In this document: in pieces, positions 35,598 through 45,866 of the stretch
How the letters are laid out: every line of letters begins with the position of its first letter
Numbering within the stretch: position 1 is the first letter of the stretch
From: Aquimarina pacifica
GTDB lineage: Bacteria; Bacteroidota; Bacteroidia; Flavobacteriales; Flavobacteriaceae
Direction of reading: 5' to 3'
Length of the DNA stretch: 64,000 bases
Assembly: GCF_000520955.1 (NCBI RefSeq)
Contig: NZ_JACC01000006.1
Location: 62,001-126,000, forward strand
Position numbers and translations under genes: made by a program
The notes under the pieces: model-generated
Seen by the model: the letters and a program-made list of their open reading frames with translations, nothing else
The model's database searches: none
What the model was told of the DNA's origin: nothing

Positions 35598-35788
35598 ATA
35601 AAAAAGTGATATAAAAACTTTTTTTGAAAAAAATATTTTCAAAATCTTAATGTTTCGATTATCAATTCGATGGTAAGAAGAGAACTGAGTACACTTTTTT
35701 TGGTTGAGAATTAAATACTTCTTTACCGAATATAAGAAAGGGCAATTTCATAAAAACATACTGTGACCACAAAAAGTAGTAATTTTTT

Positions 35789-35833
35789 ATTATTTATATG
35801 ATATATCAATTATATTTATATCATATAAATAAT
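35789..35833. promoter_or_regulatory. MarR operator: 17-bp perfect inverted repeat
   Basis: ATTATTTATATGATATA (35789-35805) and its exact complement (35817-35833) are separated by 11 bases. The repeat ends four bases before the ATG of the MarR gene, so it overlaps the transcription start or ribosome site. Autorepression by the MarR protein is the natural reading. Confidence 0.75.
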
Positions 35834-35837
35834 AAAG

Positions 35838-36296
35838 ATGAATATCACACTTCCTCAAAATACAGTTTTTTACCAACTAGAAAAGGCTATTAAAACATAT
35901 CGAAAACTGGCACAAGACAGGATTAACGCATCTGGGCACGATGTTAGTGTTAACCAATTAATCCTTCTTATAAATTTATCCGAACACCCTAACGCCACAC
36001 AAGCAGAGCTCTCAGAATATATATTTAAAGATTTTGCCTCGGTAGCTAGGATGGTAGATATTTTAGTAAAGAAAAACTATCTCGAAAGAAGAGAGAATAC
36101 TGTAGATAGACGTAAAAAAGACTTAAGACCAACGGTTATTGGCGAACGTATGATTAAGGAATTAAGACCTATAATCAAGGAGTATAGGCAAACTGCCCTA
36201 TTCGGTTTTACCAACGAGAACTTAGATGAAATATCCAGATTATTAAGAGATTTTATAACCAATTGTGAAAAAGGTTTAGCTACTACAAAAAAGTAA
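35838..36296 (+). CDS. MarR family transcription regulator
   Basis: A 152-residue winged HTH regulator. The DNA-binding part lies at about 50-105 (NATQAELSEYIFKDFASVARMVDILVKKNYLERRENTVDRRKKDLRPT is spread over this region), flanked by dimer helices. Typical length for MarR. It sits four bases behind a long palindrome and 28 bases before an S41 peptidase gene, so it probably represses itself and the peptidase in response to an unknown small molecule. Confidence 0.9.
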   Translation: MNITLPQNTVFYQLEKAIKTYRKLAQDRINASGHDVSVNQLILLINLSEHPNATQAELSEYIFKDFASVARMVDILVKKNYLERRENTVDRRKKDLRPTVIGERMIKELRPIIKEYRQTALFGFTNENLDEISRLLRDFITNCEKGLATTKK

Positions 36297-36324
36297 TATC
36301 CCACAACGCTAAATAAGAATTTTT

Positions 36325-37725
36325 ATGAAAACAATACGTATTCAAAAATTAACATTAGCATTATTTATAATATGCTGCTGTACTATTAAATCTAATGCTC
36401 AAAAAACGAACCTTACCCAAATACAAAAAGACAGTATAATTAATACTGCAGCCACCTATCTCACTAATTATTATGTTTTTAAAGAACTAGGAGAAAAGAC
36501 GGCATCATACTTAAAAGATATTAATTCTCAAGGTCATTTTAATGCCTATAACGAATTAGAGTCTTTTGCATCTGAGCTTACTAAAGTAATCTATACTCAA
36601 ACCTATGATAAACATATTACGGTCGATTTAAAGCCTACAAACCAAATAGCCGATGATGAGTTAAGCCGCTGGATTGAGAGTAGAATGGACGAAAGAAACT
36701 ATTTCAGAAAAAATAATGGTAATTTTAAAACCATCAAAAAACTACATGGTAATGTAGGCTACCTAGAATTGCGTGGGTTTTATGGTTTGGCCTGGGGCGA
36801 AGACTTTGCAAACTACACTATGGAAATGCTCTCTACATCTGATGCAATAATCATTGACCTAAGAAGTAATTATGGAGGAAGAGGAGATATGACTGAGCAT
36901 TTATTAAGCTATTTCTTTGAGAAGCCTGTTCCGACTTCAAAATCACTAAAAAGAGAAGGAGATGAATTCATAGAAACCCTTAATTATACTAAAGTTAATC
37001 CCGAGAATAAAAAAATGTATGACATTCCATTATTCATTTTGACAAGCAAAGCCACCTTTTCTGCGGCAGAAGCTTTCGCCTACCCTTTAAAAATTCATAA
37101 AAGAGCCACTATTATTGGCGAGATCACCAGAGGGGGTGGTAATGCGGGAGATATTTATTCTTTGAGCGAGGATTTAAATATATTTATCCCAGATGTTTCG
37201 GTCTCACATCCTACAGAAAAAGAAAGTTGGGAAGGTGTTGGTATCGAACCTGATATAAACACTAGAAGTGGAGATGCCTTTGATGTTGCTCTAGCATTAG
37301 CACAAAAGGCTGCAGAAAAGTTTAAAGTCGAAAATGATAAAAAAGCAAGAGGCCTTCTCGAAACACTGAGAAACACACTGAGCGATTTTGAAAAAAATCC
37401 CGACCCCCAAACAATCATAGATATCTATTTAGCATGCCGTGAACAAAACCTAATTTTTGAAGACTGGGAAATCAATTCTCAGGCCTATCTATATGCTCAG
37501 AACGGGAAAACTCTGACCTCAATGGCACTTTTTAAGTCTAATACCATATTGAATCCAGAATCAGCAAGTGTATTTTATTACTACGGTGAGGCATTATTAA
37601 AAAATAATGAAATAGCTATGGCCATCACCAACTACAAAAAAGCAGTATCTCTGGGAGAGAAATACAAGCATAGGTCCTTAAGCCGATTTAAGAATAAATT
37701 AGAAGAAGTAAGAGAACAGAAATAG
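36325..37725 (+). CDS. Exported S41 peptidase with TPR tail
   Basis: A 466-residue protein with a signal peptide (1-25, ending SNAQ). The S41 (tail-specific) peptidase core spans about 130-335: IIDLRSNYGGRGD, TSKATFSAAEAFAYPL (catalytic Ser in the SAAEAF stretch, near 243) and GEITRGGGNAGD. An N-terminal helical cap (about 30-120) resembles IRBP-type relatives, and no PDZ domain is visible. The last 90 residues look like TPR helices (SASVFYYYGEALLKNNEIAMAI). Cotranscribed with the MarR gene; substrate unknown. Confidence 0.88.
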   Translation: MKTIRIQKLTLALFIICCCTIKSNAQKTNLTQIQKDSIINTAATYLTNYYVFKELGEKTASYLKDINSQGHFNAYNELESFASELTKVIYTQTYDKHITVDLKPTNQIADDELSRWIESRMDERNYFRKNNGNFKTIKKLHGNVGYLELRGFYGLAWGEDFANYTMEMLSTSDAIIIDLRSNYGGRGDMTEHLLSYFFEKPVPTSKSLKREGDEFIETLNYTKVNPENKKMYDIPLFILTSKATFSAAEAFAYPLKIHKRATIIGEITRGGGNAGDIYSLSEDLNIFIPDVSVSHPTEKESWEGVGIEPDINTRSGDAFDVALALAQKAAEKFKVENDKKARGLLETLRNTLSDFEKNPDPQTIIDIYLACREQNLIFEDWEINSQAYLYAQNGKTLTSMALFKSNTILNPESASVFYYYGEALLKNNEIAMAITNYKKAVSLGEKYKHRSLSRFKNKLEEVREQK

Positions 37726-37984
37726 GTATAATATACTAACCTATATTGTGACTTGCAAAACGTGTGACACTATTTCTGGATGGGGCAAAAAACACAGTAC
37801 GTTTCTTATATATATCTTCTTAAAAATGTAATTTTCTATAAACTCTTTACTTTGTACTAGAAACACAGACGACTCGGATATGATAGCGCGGAAATTTTTT
37901 CCGTGCCGCGTTTGAGTGAGGAGTAAAAGTAAAGACTAGTTGTAATGATGTAATAGAATATATTAAAACTTTGGACTAGGTGGT
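37726..37984. other. Intergenic region with GC-richer hairpin
   Basis: Around 37886-37920 the base composition rises sharply, with CGGAAA (37889-37894) pairing with TTTCCG (37898-37903) and a CCGCG tract. This looks like imported sequence in front of the immunity-type gene. No open frame of note. Confidence 0.4.
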
Positions 37985-38650
37985 ATGAAAAATAAAAAAA
38001 ACATCTTACTTTGTAATGGCCTTAAGGAATGGAAGATTCTCTTTTTAAGTCTATTAGATGGAGTTTTCGCAATAGATGAATTCGAGAATGAAATTTATAA
38101 CTTAGTCAAATTAGAAAGTTATATTGGCAAAGAATCATATTCGAATTTAATTAGTTTTAATTACAAGGACTCTTCTCAATTCTCAAATATATTTGAATCC
38201 GTTAGGGATAATCTGGAGATTTTAGATATTCATAAATGGAATCTATGTAAGATTTTTATAGACGCAGGATTGTCTAAAGAAAATAGTAAACTTATTTATG
38301 AAAACAATGCTAATTTAACATTACCATATGTATTATTAGAGATTTATGGAGGGATGAAAATAGGAGATGTAGGACCTGGTCAAGAACAAGCTAAGTCCGA
38401 TGTTTGCTTTATGAAAATTCCTATTAAATCAGATTTAGATGAATACTGGAAAAATAGTATCGGAGAGGTCATACAAGTGGGGTTTGCGCATCATGAAAAT
38501 ATAATACTCTTTATGAATAACGAGGGTATGATGTATATCTATATTGATCTTACAAATACAATGTATTTGGGAGGAGATTTTGAAACCACAATGATAAAAT
38601 TGGTTTTTGGTTTAGATTATGGAGATCTAGTAATTCCCGATAGGTCATAG
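37985..38650 (+). CDS. SUKH-3 type immunity protein, orphan
   Basis: A 221-residue cytoplasmic protein. The C-terminal half fits the SUKH-3 family: LEIYGGMKIGDVGPG (about 119-133), WKNSIGEVIQVGFAHHENIILFMNNEG (about 158-184) and YLGGDFETTMIKLVFG (about 196-211). SUKH proteins neutralise polymorphic nuclease toxins. No toxin gene lies beside it, so it may be a remnant or guard against neighbours' toxins. It is very AT-rich and lies between a GC-richer segment and a decayed region, which suggests transfer. Confidence 0.7.
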   Translation: MKNKKNILLCNGLKEWKILFLSLLDGVFAIDEFENEIYNLVKLESYIGKESYSNLISFNYKDSSQFSNIFESVRDNLEILDIHKWNLCKIFIDAGLSKENSKLIYENNANLTLPYVLLEIYGGMKIGDVGPGQEQAKSDVCFMKIPIKSDLDEYWKNSIGEVIQVGFAHHENIILFMNNEGMMYIYIDLTNTMYLGGDFETTMIKLVFGLDYGDLVIPDRS

Positions 38651-38912
38651 TATGTCGCTGGTTTGAGTTTGTAACGCGGACCTCGACCTCCATACTGATA
38701 AGCAATAATAAATAAAACAACTCGTAGGTTGATTTGCAAGAATATTTTTGGGTTTAAAATTAAAGCTTTTAGAACTCAGTTCAGAGGTGTCAAAAATGTA
38801 GAATTTTTCCTTTTTAGATTAACCAGAATTTTTGCGTAAACACAACAATTGGCCTTGATCCCTTTTATACCCTACAGTCTTTGATACACAGCATCAGATT
38901 TTCGGGTATAAA

Positions 38913-38940
38913 AAAACCAGTTGTTTTCACAACTGGTTTT
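38913..38940. terminator. Perfect bidirectional hairpin
   Basis: Stem AAAACCAGTTGT / ACAACTGGTTTT (12 bp), loop TTTC, with A and T runs on both sides. It is followed directly by a tRNA-tail-like sequence, as a terminator of a minus-strand tRNA gene would be. Confidence 0.75.
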
Positions 38941-38943
38941 CTT

Positions 38944-38963
38944 CGTAGCGGGAGAGATTGAAA
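38944..38963 (-). other. tRNA 3'-end-like scar, possible att site
   Basis: CGTAGCGGGAGAGATTGAAA, read on the minus strand, resembles the end of a tRNA T-arm and acceptor stem (TTCAATCTCTCCCGCTACG). No tRNA body follows. A duplicated tRNA tail is what site-specific recombination into a tRNA gene leaves behind. A broken integrase gene lies 1.6 kb away. The match is read from memory of flavobacterial tRNA ends. Confidence 0.4.
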
Positions 38964-39561
38964 TATCTAACCATTCTATTAACAATTTATTTGAATTAGA
39001 AGCATTTATAAAAACCCATTCTATATTATTAATAGCTTCTTAAGGGTTACACTCTTATTTACTTTCATTGATACTAAAATTTTATCCTATTTTATGTTCG
39101 TTAAGTACTATGGCACATAGGATTGAACGTTTTATATTATGCAATACAAATGTCTTCAACCCTTTTTTACGTTCTAAAAAAATTTAAATGAGTTCAGTAT
39201 TAGTAATTACGGAAAATCATGGATTCCAGGACTTTCCATTAAGAAACCATGGTACTATTCTTGTCTAATTCTAAAAATCGTTTTACTTCCCATACTTGAA
39301 ATACTTCTTCTTAGATAAGCTCTATATAGTCCATCAGAATCCCATCAACCCAACTGATATAGAGGTCAACTTGATCCAGAATAATAGAGATCATTGCTTT
39401 AAAAAAAAGTAAATTTAAAAATGAACAGGTTATCTTTTTTATTTAAAGAGGTAGGTATCCGGTAGTATAGATATTGCCATATTTTCCGCCATTTTGATAA
39501 AGGAGCTTAGCTCAGTGTATCATGGTTAATCTAGTAGATATAAGAATCATAATGTGAATAC
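38964..39561. other. Gene-poor decayed region
   Basis: About 600 bases without an open frame of note; together with 38651-38912 almost 1 kb has no gene. Short minus-strand frames with stops (for example around 39290-39400) look like coding remains, but I cannot assign a family. Confidence 0.4.
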
Positions 39562-40457
39562 TTATAAAATTGAATTCATAATGTTTTGATAAGTATCAGA
39601 ATTAGGGTTTACTTCATAAGCGAATTTAGCAGCTTTTTTGCCCAATGAATCTTTTTTAATTTTTTTAAATTTATAATGATAATGTATTACATCGACTCTT
39701 GTTAGTTTATATTCTTTTATTGTTTTCAACACCTTTACTATTTTTGCAATCAAGAACAAACCTTGTTTTAATTTTATATGTTGATTCCAATCATCGAAAT
39801 GAGGATTTAAAGTTATAAAGTCAAGTCCTCTGTTTGGGTATTGTAGCTGACTATATCCTGTTACAAGGGTATCTCTTTCCCTTTAGCTCCATTGCAAGGC
39901 GCATAGCTAACAACTAAATTCTTTGAAAGAAACATCCATCCAGGATAAGTATCTTTAGAAATAACATGTTCCAGGTGTTCATAGTGACCATTAAAATCAA
40001 TTATTCATCTACAAAAAGCACATCTCTCTTTTTGAAATCTGAAATACAATTTCTTAATGTTTAGCTTAAAATTTACTTGAACATTATTTTGCCTATCCCA
40101 ATCCCCTTTAACAGCTACATCATCTTCGAAAAAACCCAGATTATCATTATTATAAACATATTTTTTATCTATTAAAGAATATTTAATATCACCTATATTT
40201 TCTAATTAGCTTTTCCATTACTTCTCTTAACGGATCTTCTTTAGACAATTTATCTAAGTTCAAATCAATCAACTCTTTAACTTTTGAGTTATAATACTTG
40301 AATCATCTTCAAGTTCGCTAATCGCAATTAAATCTAGTACCTCTCCTATTTTGTTAGCAACAAAATAATTTCTGGTTGTGGGAGCTCGAAATACTTCTAA
40401 TAATAATTGTTCTGCTGACATATTGCACCAAAGAAACTCAAAAACATTCATTTTCAA
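39562..40457 (-). pseudogene. Decayed HNH endonuclease
   Basis: Joined across frames, the minus strand encodes about 295 residues. Piece 1 is 40457-40269 (FEFLWCNMSAEQLLLEVF...). Piece 2 continues KELIDLNLDKLSKEDPLREV. Piece 3 holds the HNH core: CAFC, an in-frame TGA (40007-40005), HYEHLEHVISKD, FLSKNLVVSYAPCNGAKGK. Piece 4 runs DTLVTGY...YPNRGLDFITLNPHFDDW to 39562. Frameshifts lie near 40270, 40215 and 39880. CxxC, HVxxKD and CNxxKG are the zinc and HNH motifs. Such enzymes occur in phage-defence and retron loci; the partner is gone. Confidence 0.75.
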
Positions 40458-40569
40458 TGATTTATACGCTTTGTCATTTTCTTTAAAGTCATTTCACATC
40501 AGTTGATTTCAGCATTTGTTGTACCTATGTTGTACCTAATTTGACTTTCGTACTCAAAACAAGTCAATT

Positions 40570-41751
40570 ATGTCATCAAATGCAAAAATAGTTCTTTGTA
40601 AAAAACCGAACAGTTAAGGTCAATATCCATTAGCTATTCGAATTTCAAAAAACCGTCGTTCTACCTATCAATATGTTGGTCATTATATTGATATAGAGGA
40701 ATGGGACGAAAAAAATCTTAGGGTAAAAAAATCAAATCCAAATGCCAATAGCCTAAACAAGCTATTATCACAACAACTTTCTGATGCCAATAAGGCACTT
40801 ATTGATTTACAATCCGAATATAAAGATGCCTCAGGGAATTCCTCAACTTTCTTTGAACTGGCGCAAGAGCATCTGGACGAACTGTAAGTTGCCGAAAAGT
40901 TAAACTGTCTATCCACGGACAGCGCGTTGATTAGTTATATCGTAAAATATCACAAATCCAAACAACTTTCATTTCAAGAAATTGATGAGCGATTTCTTGA
41001 AAAATTGATGATATACCTCAAAGTTAAGCACGGCCTTTCAGAAACTTCAATAATGAATATCCTTGTTTTAATCAGCTTGTTGTTCAACAGAGCTATAAAG
41101 CTAAAAATAGTCAGCAGGGAATTGTATCCTTTTGGTGGTGACCAAATTAAAATCAAGTTTCCTGAGATTACAAAAATAGGGTTGAGCATTATTGAAGTAA
41201 GAGCCATTAAAGCCTTAGATTATCTAACCCGTAATGAAATTCACACAAGAAATGTTTGGCTATTCAGCTTCAATTTTGCAGGAATGCGGGTTACAGATAT
41301 ACTCTGGACAAAGTGGTCTGACATATATGACAATATGCTTCATAACGGAATGAATAAAAACTCAAAACTACTGTCCTTAAAAATTCCAGATAAAGTTCTA
41401 AGAATTTTGGATTTCTACAGAGATGATAAAAGATATGCTACCGATTTTGTTTTCCCTGAATTGAAAAAGGCCAATCTCGATGATGCAAAAGACATTTATA
41501 ATAAAAGAAAAACGGCAACTAAGAAATTCAACGACAACTTAAAATCTATTGCCAAAAAAGCTAAAATAGACAAGAAGATAACAATGTATATCGCCAGACA
41601 TACTTTTGGCAATATTGCCGGTGATTCCATTCATCCTTTAATGTTACAAAAACTATATAGACATAGTGATTTGAAAACCGCATTGAATTATCAGGCAAAT
41701 TTTATCCATAAAGAAGCAGATGATGCTTTAGATAGCGTTGTTAACTTTTGA
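40570..41751 (+). pseudogene. Tyrosine recombinase/integrase with two in-frame stops
   Basis: One frame of 394 codons from ATG 40570 to the stop at 41751, broken by TAA at 40615-40617 and 40885-40887. The frame is kept throughout, so the two stops are point changes. N-terminal arm-binding part (LAIRISKNRRSTYQYVGHYI), SAM-like core-binding part, and catalytic domain with Arg in AGMRVTD, RHTFGN and the nucleophile Tyr in ALNYQ. Length is typical of Bacteroidetes integrases. An ORF from 40927 (274 residues) alone lacks the arm domain and is unlikely to recombine. Confidence 0.85.
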
Positions 41752-41788
41752 CCTATTCCGAAGTAAACTACTCCCTTTTATGTGTAAA

Positions 41789-42573
41789 CTACTTTTGAGA
41801 TAGGCTTACTAATTTCTGATTAAAACATTTAACCAACATCTTGTATAATTCAGGATGTTTCTTTTTAAGCAAACCTGGACGTTCAAAAAAAACTCTGAAG
41901 CAACGGCAAAGAATTCAACTTGATTAATGTCACCATATTTTCGGATATCAAAGTGGTTATCATTTATCGCTTCCATTTCTTTATGGATTAAATTTAACCA
42001 AGGTATTGCGTATTGATGTTCTAATAGCCGTTCTAGCACACCGTCTGTTCTATCGTCCAACTTATCTATTAGATGTACAAATTCGTGTATTCCTGTATTA
42101 CTTTTATCGGTTGTATTTTTAAAGCCGTGGTACAATGCTTTTTTGGAAAGTATCATCTGTTTCTCGAACCTTCCATTCCCAACGATTCCACCAATATTCC
42201 TTGAGTTATCCTTACTTCCAAATTGCATATCCTCATTAAAATTATCTGGATACAAAAGGATGCCACTTAAATTTGTGTAGTACCATTCTTTGAAGCCAAA
42301 AACAGTGATTACAGCGCTTGCTGCAATTAAAATCTTGTCCAATTCTTCTAATTCAAACTGCACAGCATCAATATAGACCTCACTTAAAAATAGCATCATT
42401 CGTTGCTGAAAAATAAGTTGCCTGTCTTCTGAAAGATTTCGGTAATAGAGAACATTCTCCATTAATAACTTGTGCTAGTGCTCTGAAAATGATTCTAAAC
42501 TTTTTCTTTTTACTATTGAAAACAAATAAATGATAACAATGACAATCAATAAAAAAAATATAACAAAAAGCAT
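41789..42573 (-). pseudogene. MtfA-type (M90) zinc peptidase, two lesions
   Basis: A membrane-anchored metallopeptidase gene that is broken twice. ATG 42573 opens a membrane helix (MLFVIFFLLIVIVIIYLF), then codon 33 is TAG (42477-42475) in SEH*HKLL, where family members have Trp. The intact part from 42462 includes the zinc motif HEFVHLIDKLDD. Near the end a run of eight T (41892-41885, minus strand) should hold nine: adding one base restores ERPGLLKKKHPELYKM to a stop at 41789. Two independent lesions argue for real decay rather than sequencing error. Confidence 0.8.
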
Positions 42574-42658
42574 CAAAAAGTAGTTTTCAAAATATAGTTA
42601 TGTCTAAATTTATCCTTCTGTTAGAATGAGGTTTTAGGATGAAAAAAGATGTTAAAAT

Positions 42659-43303
42659 CTATTTCGAATAATCCTTTAAAAGATAGTTCCAATGTCGCTT
42701 TTTGAATAGTCCTATGTACAAATAAAGGTTCAGTTTTTTTGCGTTCAATTTCTTGTTAACTTTTAAAGAAGATGAATTAAAATATGTGATTATACTATAA
42801 AGATGATTTATTCCATGTTCTTCTAATAGTTTATAACAATGATGTCTTAAAAAAGGTGCTAAATTTTTTCCTCGATAAGCCTGAAAGGTATAAACATTTA
42901 ACAAATAACCTTCATTATCTTTAAGTGTAAAAGTCCTCTTTTTAAATACAAAATCCTCCAGTTCAACAAATAATAGAGTGGCAATCTCATTCTCTCGTTT
43001 GAGCCCGATGCACAATTGCCCCCTTTTCATATCAAGTTTCAATTGATTGGAATTCAACCCCATGTTGTTATCCATGATCAAAACATCTTCTAATTCAAGA
43101 TAAACCATTTCATAGTCCTTGAAGCTATCTGGTATTTTCGGTTCGTCACAACCGTTCTTCACTTCCTTGAACCAATAATAAGGTTCTATATCAATTCCAA
43201 TTCGTAACAATGCATTTCTCAAAGTAAATAAAAATAATCCATGACGAATTCGATACCACAATAACTTGACTTTATAGAATTTACTTTTTTCAACTACTTT
43301 CAT
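42659..43303 (-). CDS. GNAT-like acetyltransferase
   Basis: A 214-residue cytoplasmic protein. The C-terminal part shows the GNAT pattern: strand LLNVYTFQAYRGKNLAPFL (Q/R-x-x-G-K/x acetyl-CoA loop, about 130-150), helix HHCYKLLEEHG, and YFNSSSLKVNKKLNAKKLN. N-terminal basic residues may touch the membrane. Substrate unknown. It stands alone between the pseudogene region and the metal island. Confidence 0.7.
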   Translation of the reverse strand: MKVVEKSKFYKVKLLWYRIRHGLFLFTLRNALLRIGIDIEPYYWFKEVKNGCDEPKIPDSFKDYEMVYLELEDVLIMDNNMGLNSNQLKLDMKRGQLCIGLKRENEIATLLFVELEDFVFKKRTFTLKDNEGYLLNVYTFQAYRGKNLAPFLRHHCYKLLEEHGINHLYSIITYFNSSSLKVNKKLNAKKLNLYLYIGLFKKRHWNYLLKDYSK

Positions 43304-43374
43304 AAATTATTTATTTAAACTTACTTTGAAAGAACCTTCTTTTTTAAAGCTTGCCAGATTTTAAAGAAAATTAG

Positions 43375-43587
43375 TTAATCTATTGATTCTGCTTTAAATC
43401 CCACTTTTTGCAAAGTCGCCTTTACATCTTCTTCGGTTGCACCATCGCTTTCGATAGTTAGGATTTTATTAGGATTGGCAGTATCTACTTCCCAACTTTC
43501 TAAACCTTCTTGTGTGTTTAAAAAAGGGGTTACTTTTGATACACACCCACCACAATTGATATTTGTTTTAAATTTTAAAGTTTTCAT
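43375..43587 (-). CDS. HMA-domain copper chaperone
   Basis: A 70-residue CopZ/Atx1-like protein. The metal motif NINCGGCVS (Cys at about 12 and 15) sits in a ferredoxin-like HMA fold. It lies 20 bases after the stop of CopA and is therefore in the same operon. It would carry Cu(I) to the pump in the cytoplasm. Confidence 0.88.
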   Translation of the reverse strand: MKTLKFKTNINCGGCVSKVTPFLNTQEGLESWEVDTANPNKILTIESDGATEEDVKATLQKVGFKAESID

Positions 43588-43607
43588 TGTATTGATTTTT
43601 TTTATTA

Positions 43608-45866
43608 TTAAAGTTTTACTCGTTTAAGTCTTAAGCTATTTGCAACTACAGATACACTACTGAATGCCATTGCTGCACCTGCAATCATCGGGTCTAATAA
43701 AAACCCGTTTACAGTATAAAGAACTCCTGCTGCAATTGGAATACCAATGATGTTGTAAATGAATGCCCAAAACAGGTTTTGCCTAATCCCAAGAACGGTT
43801 TTCCGGGATAGTTTCAGTGCTTTTGGAATAGACTGCAAATCTGATGTTATCAAGGTCATTTTTGCTACATCCATTGCTATATCCGAACCTTTGCCCATTG
43901 CAATACTCACATTGGCCTGCGCCAAAGCGTGCGAATCGTTGATGCCATCACCAACCATTGCGACTATCTTTCCGTCTGCCTGTAATTTTTCAACAAAAGA
44001 TGCTTTGTCGGAAGGCATTACTTCGCCTCGGTAATTTGTTATTCCTACTTGTTTTGCAACAGCTGATGCGGTTTTATTGTTATCTCCCGTGAGCATATAG
44101 ACCTCGATGCCCCTTTCTTGAAGCATAGCTATAGCTTTTTTCGAAGTTTCTTTAATCTTGTCTGCAATGGCCAGTATCGCGAGCACTTGATTTTCGTTAC
44201 CAAAGAATATGACTGTTTTTGCTCTTTCTTCGAGACTTTCTGCTGTTTGCATTAAAGTAGCGTCGATTTGAATATTCTTTTCGACAATTAGTTTATGGTT
44301 GCCCACATAATATTTTGAATCATTCTCTGATTGTGCCTTTACACCTTTTCCTGTAATGCTTTCGAAAGAAGAGATTTCTGCTTGTTCAATATTTTCTTCT
44401 TTCAAATGATTAACGACCGCTTCTGCCAAAGGATGCTCTGATTGCCCTTCAATAGCCAAGAGAATTTCCTTGTATTCATTTTGATTTTCAAGCTTATCGT
44501 TCCAGAGTATGTCGGTTACCAATGGTTTTCCTTCTGTAATTGTCCCTGTTTTATCAAGGATTACTGCATTCACTTTATGGCCAAGCTCTAAACTTTCGGC
44601 ATCCTTTATCAAAATATTGTTTTCCGCTCCCTTGCCAATACCCACCATTATGGCGGTAGGCGTTGCCAAGCCCAAGGCACAGGGACAAGCGATAACCAAC
44701 ACGGCTACAGAGGTCAATAAAGCTTGTGAAAAGGCATTGTCGCCACCTACTGACATCCAGACGATAAATGTTATAATGGAAATACCCAATACCACAGGAA
44801 CAAAAATACCGGCAATCTTATCGACCAGTTTTTGAACGGGTGCCTTACTCCCTTGTGCTTGCTGAACCATTTTAATGATTTGGGAAAGCAGGGTTTCTCC
44901 ACCTACTTTTTTAGCGGTAAATTGAAAACTTCCTTTTTGATTCACCGTACCAGCGAAGACCTTTTCCCCTTGGGATTTCTGAACTGGAACGGGTTCTCCC
45001 GTAATCATACTTTCATCTACATACGAGCTACCTTTTGAAACTTTGCCATCCACAGGAATCTTTTCTCCGGGACGTACCAAAATGGTCTGACCCACCTGTA
45101 CGGATGAAATAGGGGTTTCCCTTTCTTCCCCATTCTCAATGATTTTAAGGGTTTTAGGTTGAAGACCCATTAGTTTTTTGATAGCCGAAGAGGTATTTGA
45201 TTTTGCCTTTTCCTCCAATAGTTTCCCCAAGGAAATAAATGTAATAATCACAGTAGCCGCTTCGTAATATACGTGAGGCTCGATGCCACGACTTAACCAA
45301 AATTCAGGAAAAAAGGTGTTGAACACACTAAAGAGGAAGGCGATTCCGGTACTCAAAGCCACCAAGGTGTCCATATTTGCTTTACCGTGTTTGGCCTGCT
45401 TGAAGGCATTGATGAAAAAGCTACGCCCAAACCAAAAAAGAATGGGAAAGGCCAATACCAAAGAAATCCATTTGCCTGGTTCCCATTGCATATAGAACAT
45501 TCCCAGTACAAAAATGGGTAGCGTAAGTATCGCCGACCAGATAGTACGGTTTTTTATATCCTGATAATGCTTTTGCTGAAGTTCTTGTTGTACTTCCGAA
45601 GGGTCTTCGGCATCTATTATAATATCATAACCCACCTCACGAAGTGCGTTTTGAAGTTGATTAGGGTTCAACCCCTCGTCATACTCTACCAGAACAGAAC
45701 TGTTTGCGAAATTGACGCTTGCATCAAACACACCTTCTGTGTGTTTTAATACAGATTCGACACTTGCTGCACAAGAGGCGCAGGTCATTCCCGTAACAGG
45801 AAATGATTCTTTCACACCCTTTTTATGATTCTTATTTTCGGTTTCAAATATACTGAATGCCTCCAT
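43608..45866 (-). CDS. copA: Cu(I)-exporting P1B-type ATPase
   Basis: A 752-residue copper pump. One N-terminal HMA domain ([10 protein letters not shown], about 26-35), eight membrane helices, actuator TGEPVP (about 292), the CPC metal site ACPCALG (about 390), phosphorylation motif DKTGTITEG (about 438) and [10 protein letters not shown] (about 640). CPC with conserved N/M residues near the C-terminus ([12 protein letters not shown]) marks the copper class. Followed by the chaperone gene. Inner membrane, exports Cu(I) to the periplasm, where the CusA-type pump could take over. Confidence 0.95.
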   Translation of the reverse strand: MEAFSIFETENKNHKKGVKESFPVTGMTCASCAASVESVLKHTEGVFDASVNFANSSVLVEYDEGLNPNQLQNALREVGYDIIIDAEDPSEVQQELQQKHYQDIKNRTIWSAILTLPIFVLGMFYMQWEPGKWISLVLAFPILFWFGRSFFINAFKQAKHGKANMDTLVALSTGIAFLFSVFNTFFPEFWLSRGIEPHVYYEAATVIITFISLGKLLEEKAKSNTSSAIKKLMGLQPKTLKIIENGEERETPISSVQVGQTILVRPGEKIPVDGKVSKGSSYVDESMITGEPVPVQKSQGEKVFAGTVNQKGSFQFTAKKVGGETLLSQIIKMVQQAQGSKAPVQKLVDKIAGIFVPVVLGISIITFIVWMSVGGDNAFSQALLTSVAVLVIACPCALGLATPTAIMVGIGKGAENNILIKDAESLELGHKVNAVILDKTGTITEGKPLVTDILWNDKLENQNEYKEILLAIEGQSEHPLAEAVVNHLKEENIEQAEISSFESITGKGVKAQSENDSKYYVGNHKLIVEKNIQIDATLMQTAESLEERAKTVIFFGNENQVLAILAIADKIKETSKKAIAMLQERGIEVYMLTGDNNKTASAVAKQVGITNYRGEVMPSDKASFVEKLQADGKIVAMVGDGINDSHALAQANVSIAMGKGSDIAMDVAKMTLITSDLQSIPKALKLSRKTVLGIRQNLFWAFIYNIIGIPIAAGVLYTVNGFLLDPMIAGAAMAFSSVSVVANSLRLKRVKL

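Noticed and set aside
38944-38990. Complete tRNA gene
   Set aside because: Only the 3' tail resembles a tRNA; no anticodon or D arm can be folded from the following sequence.
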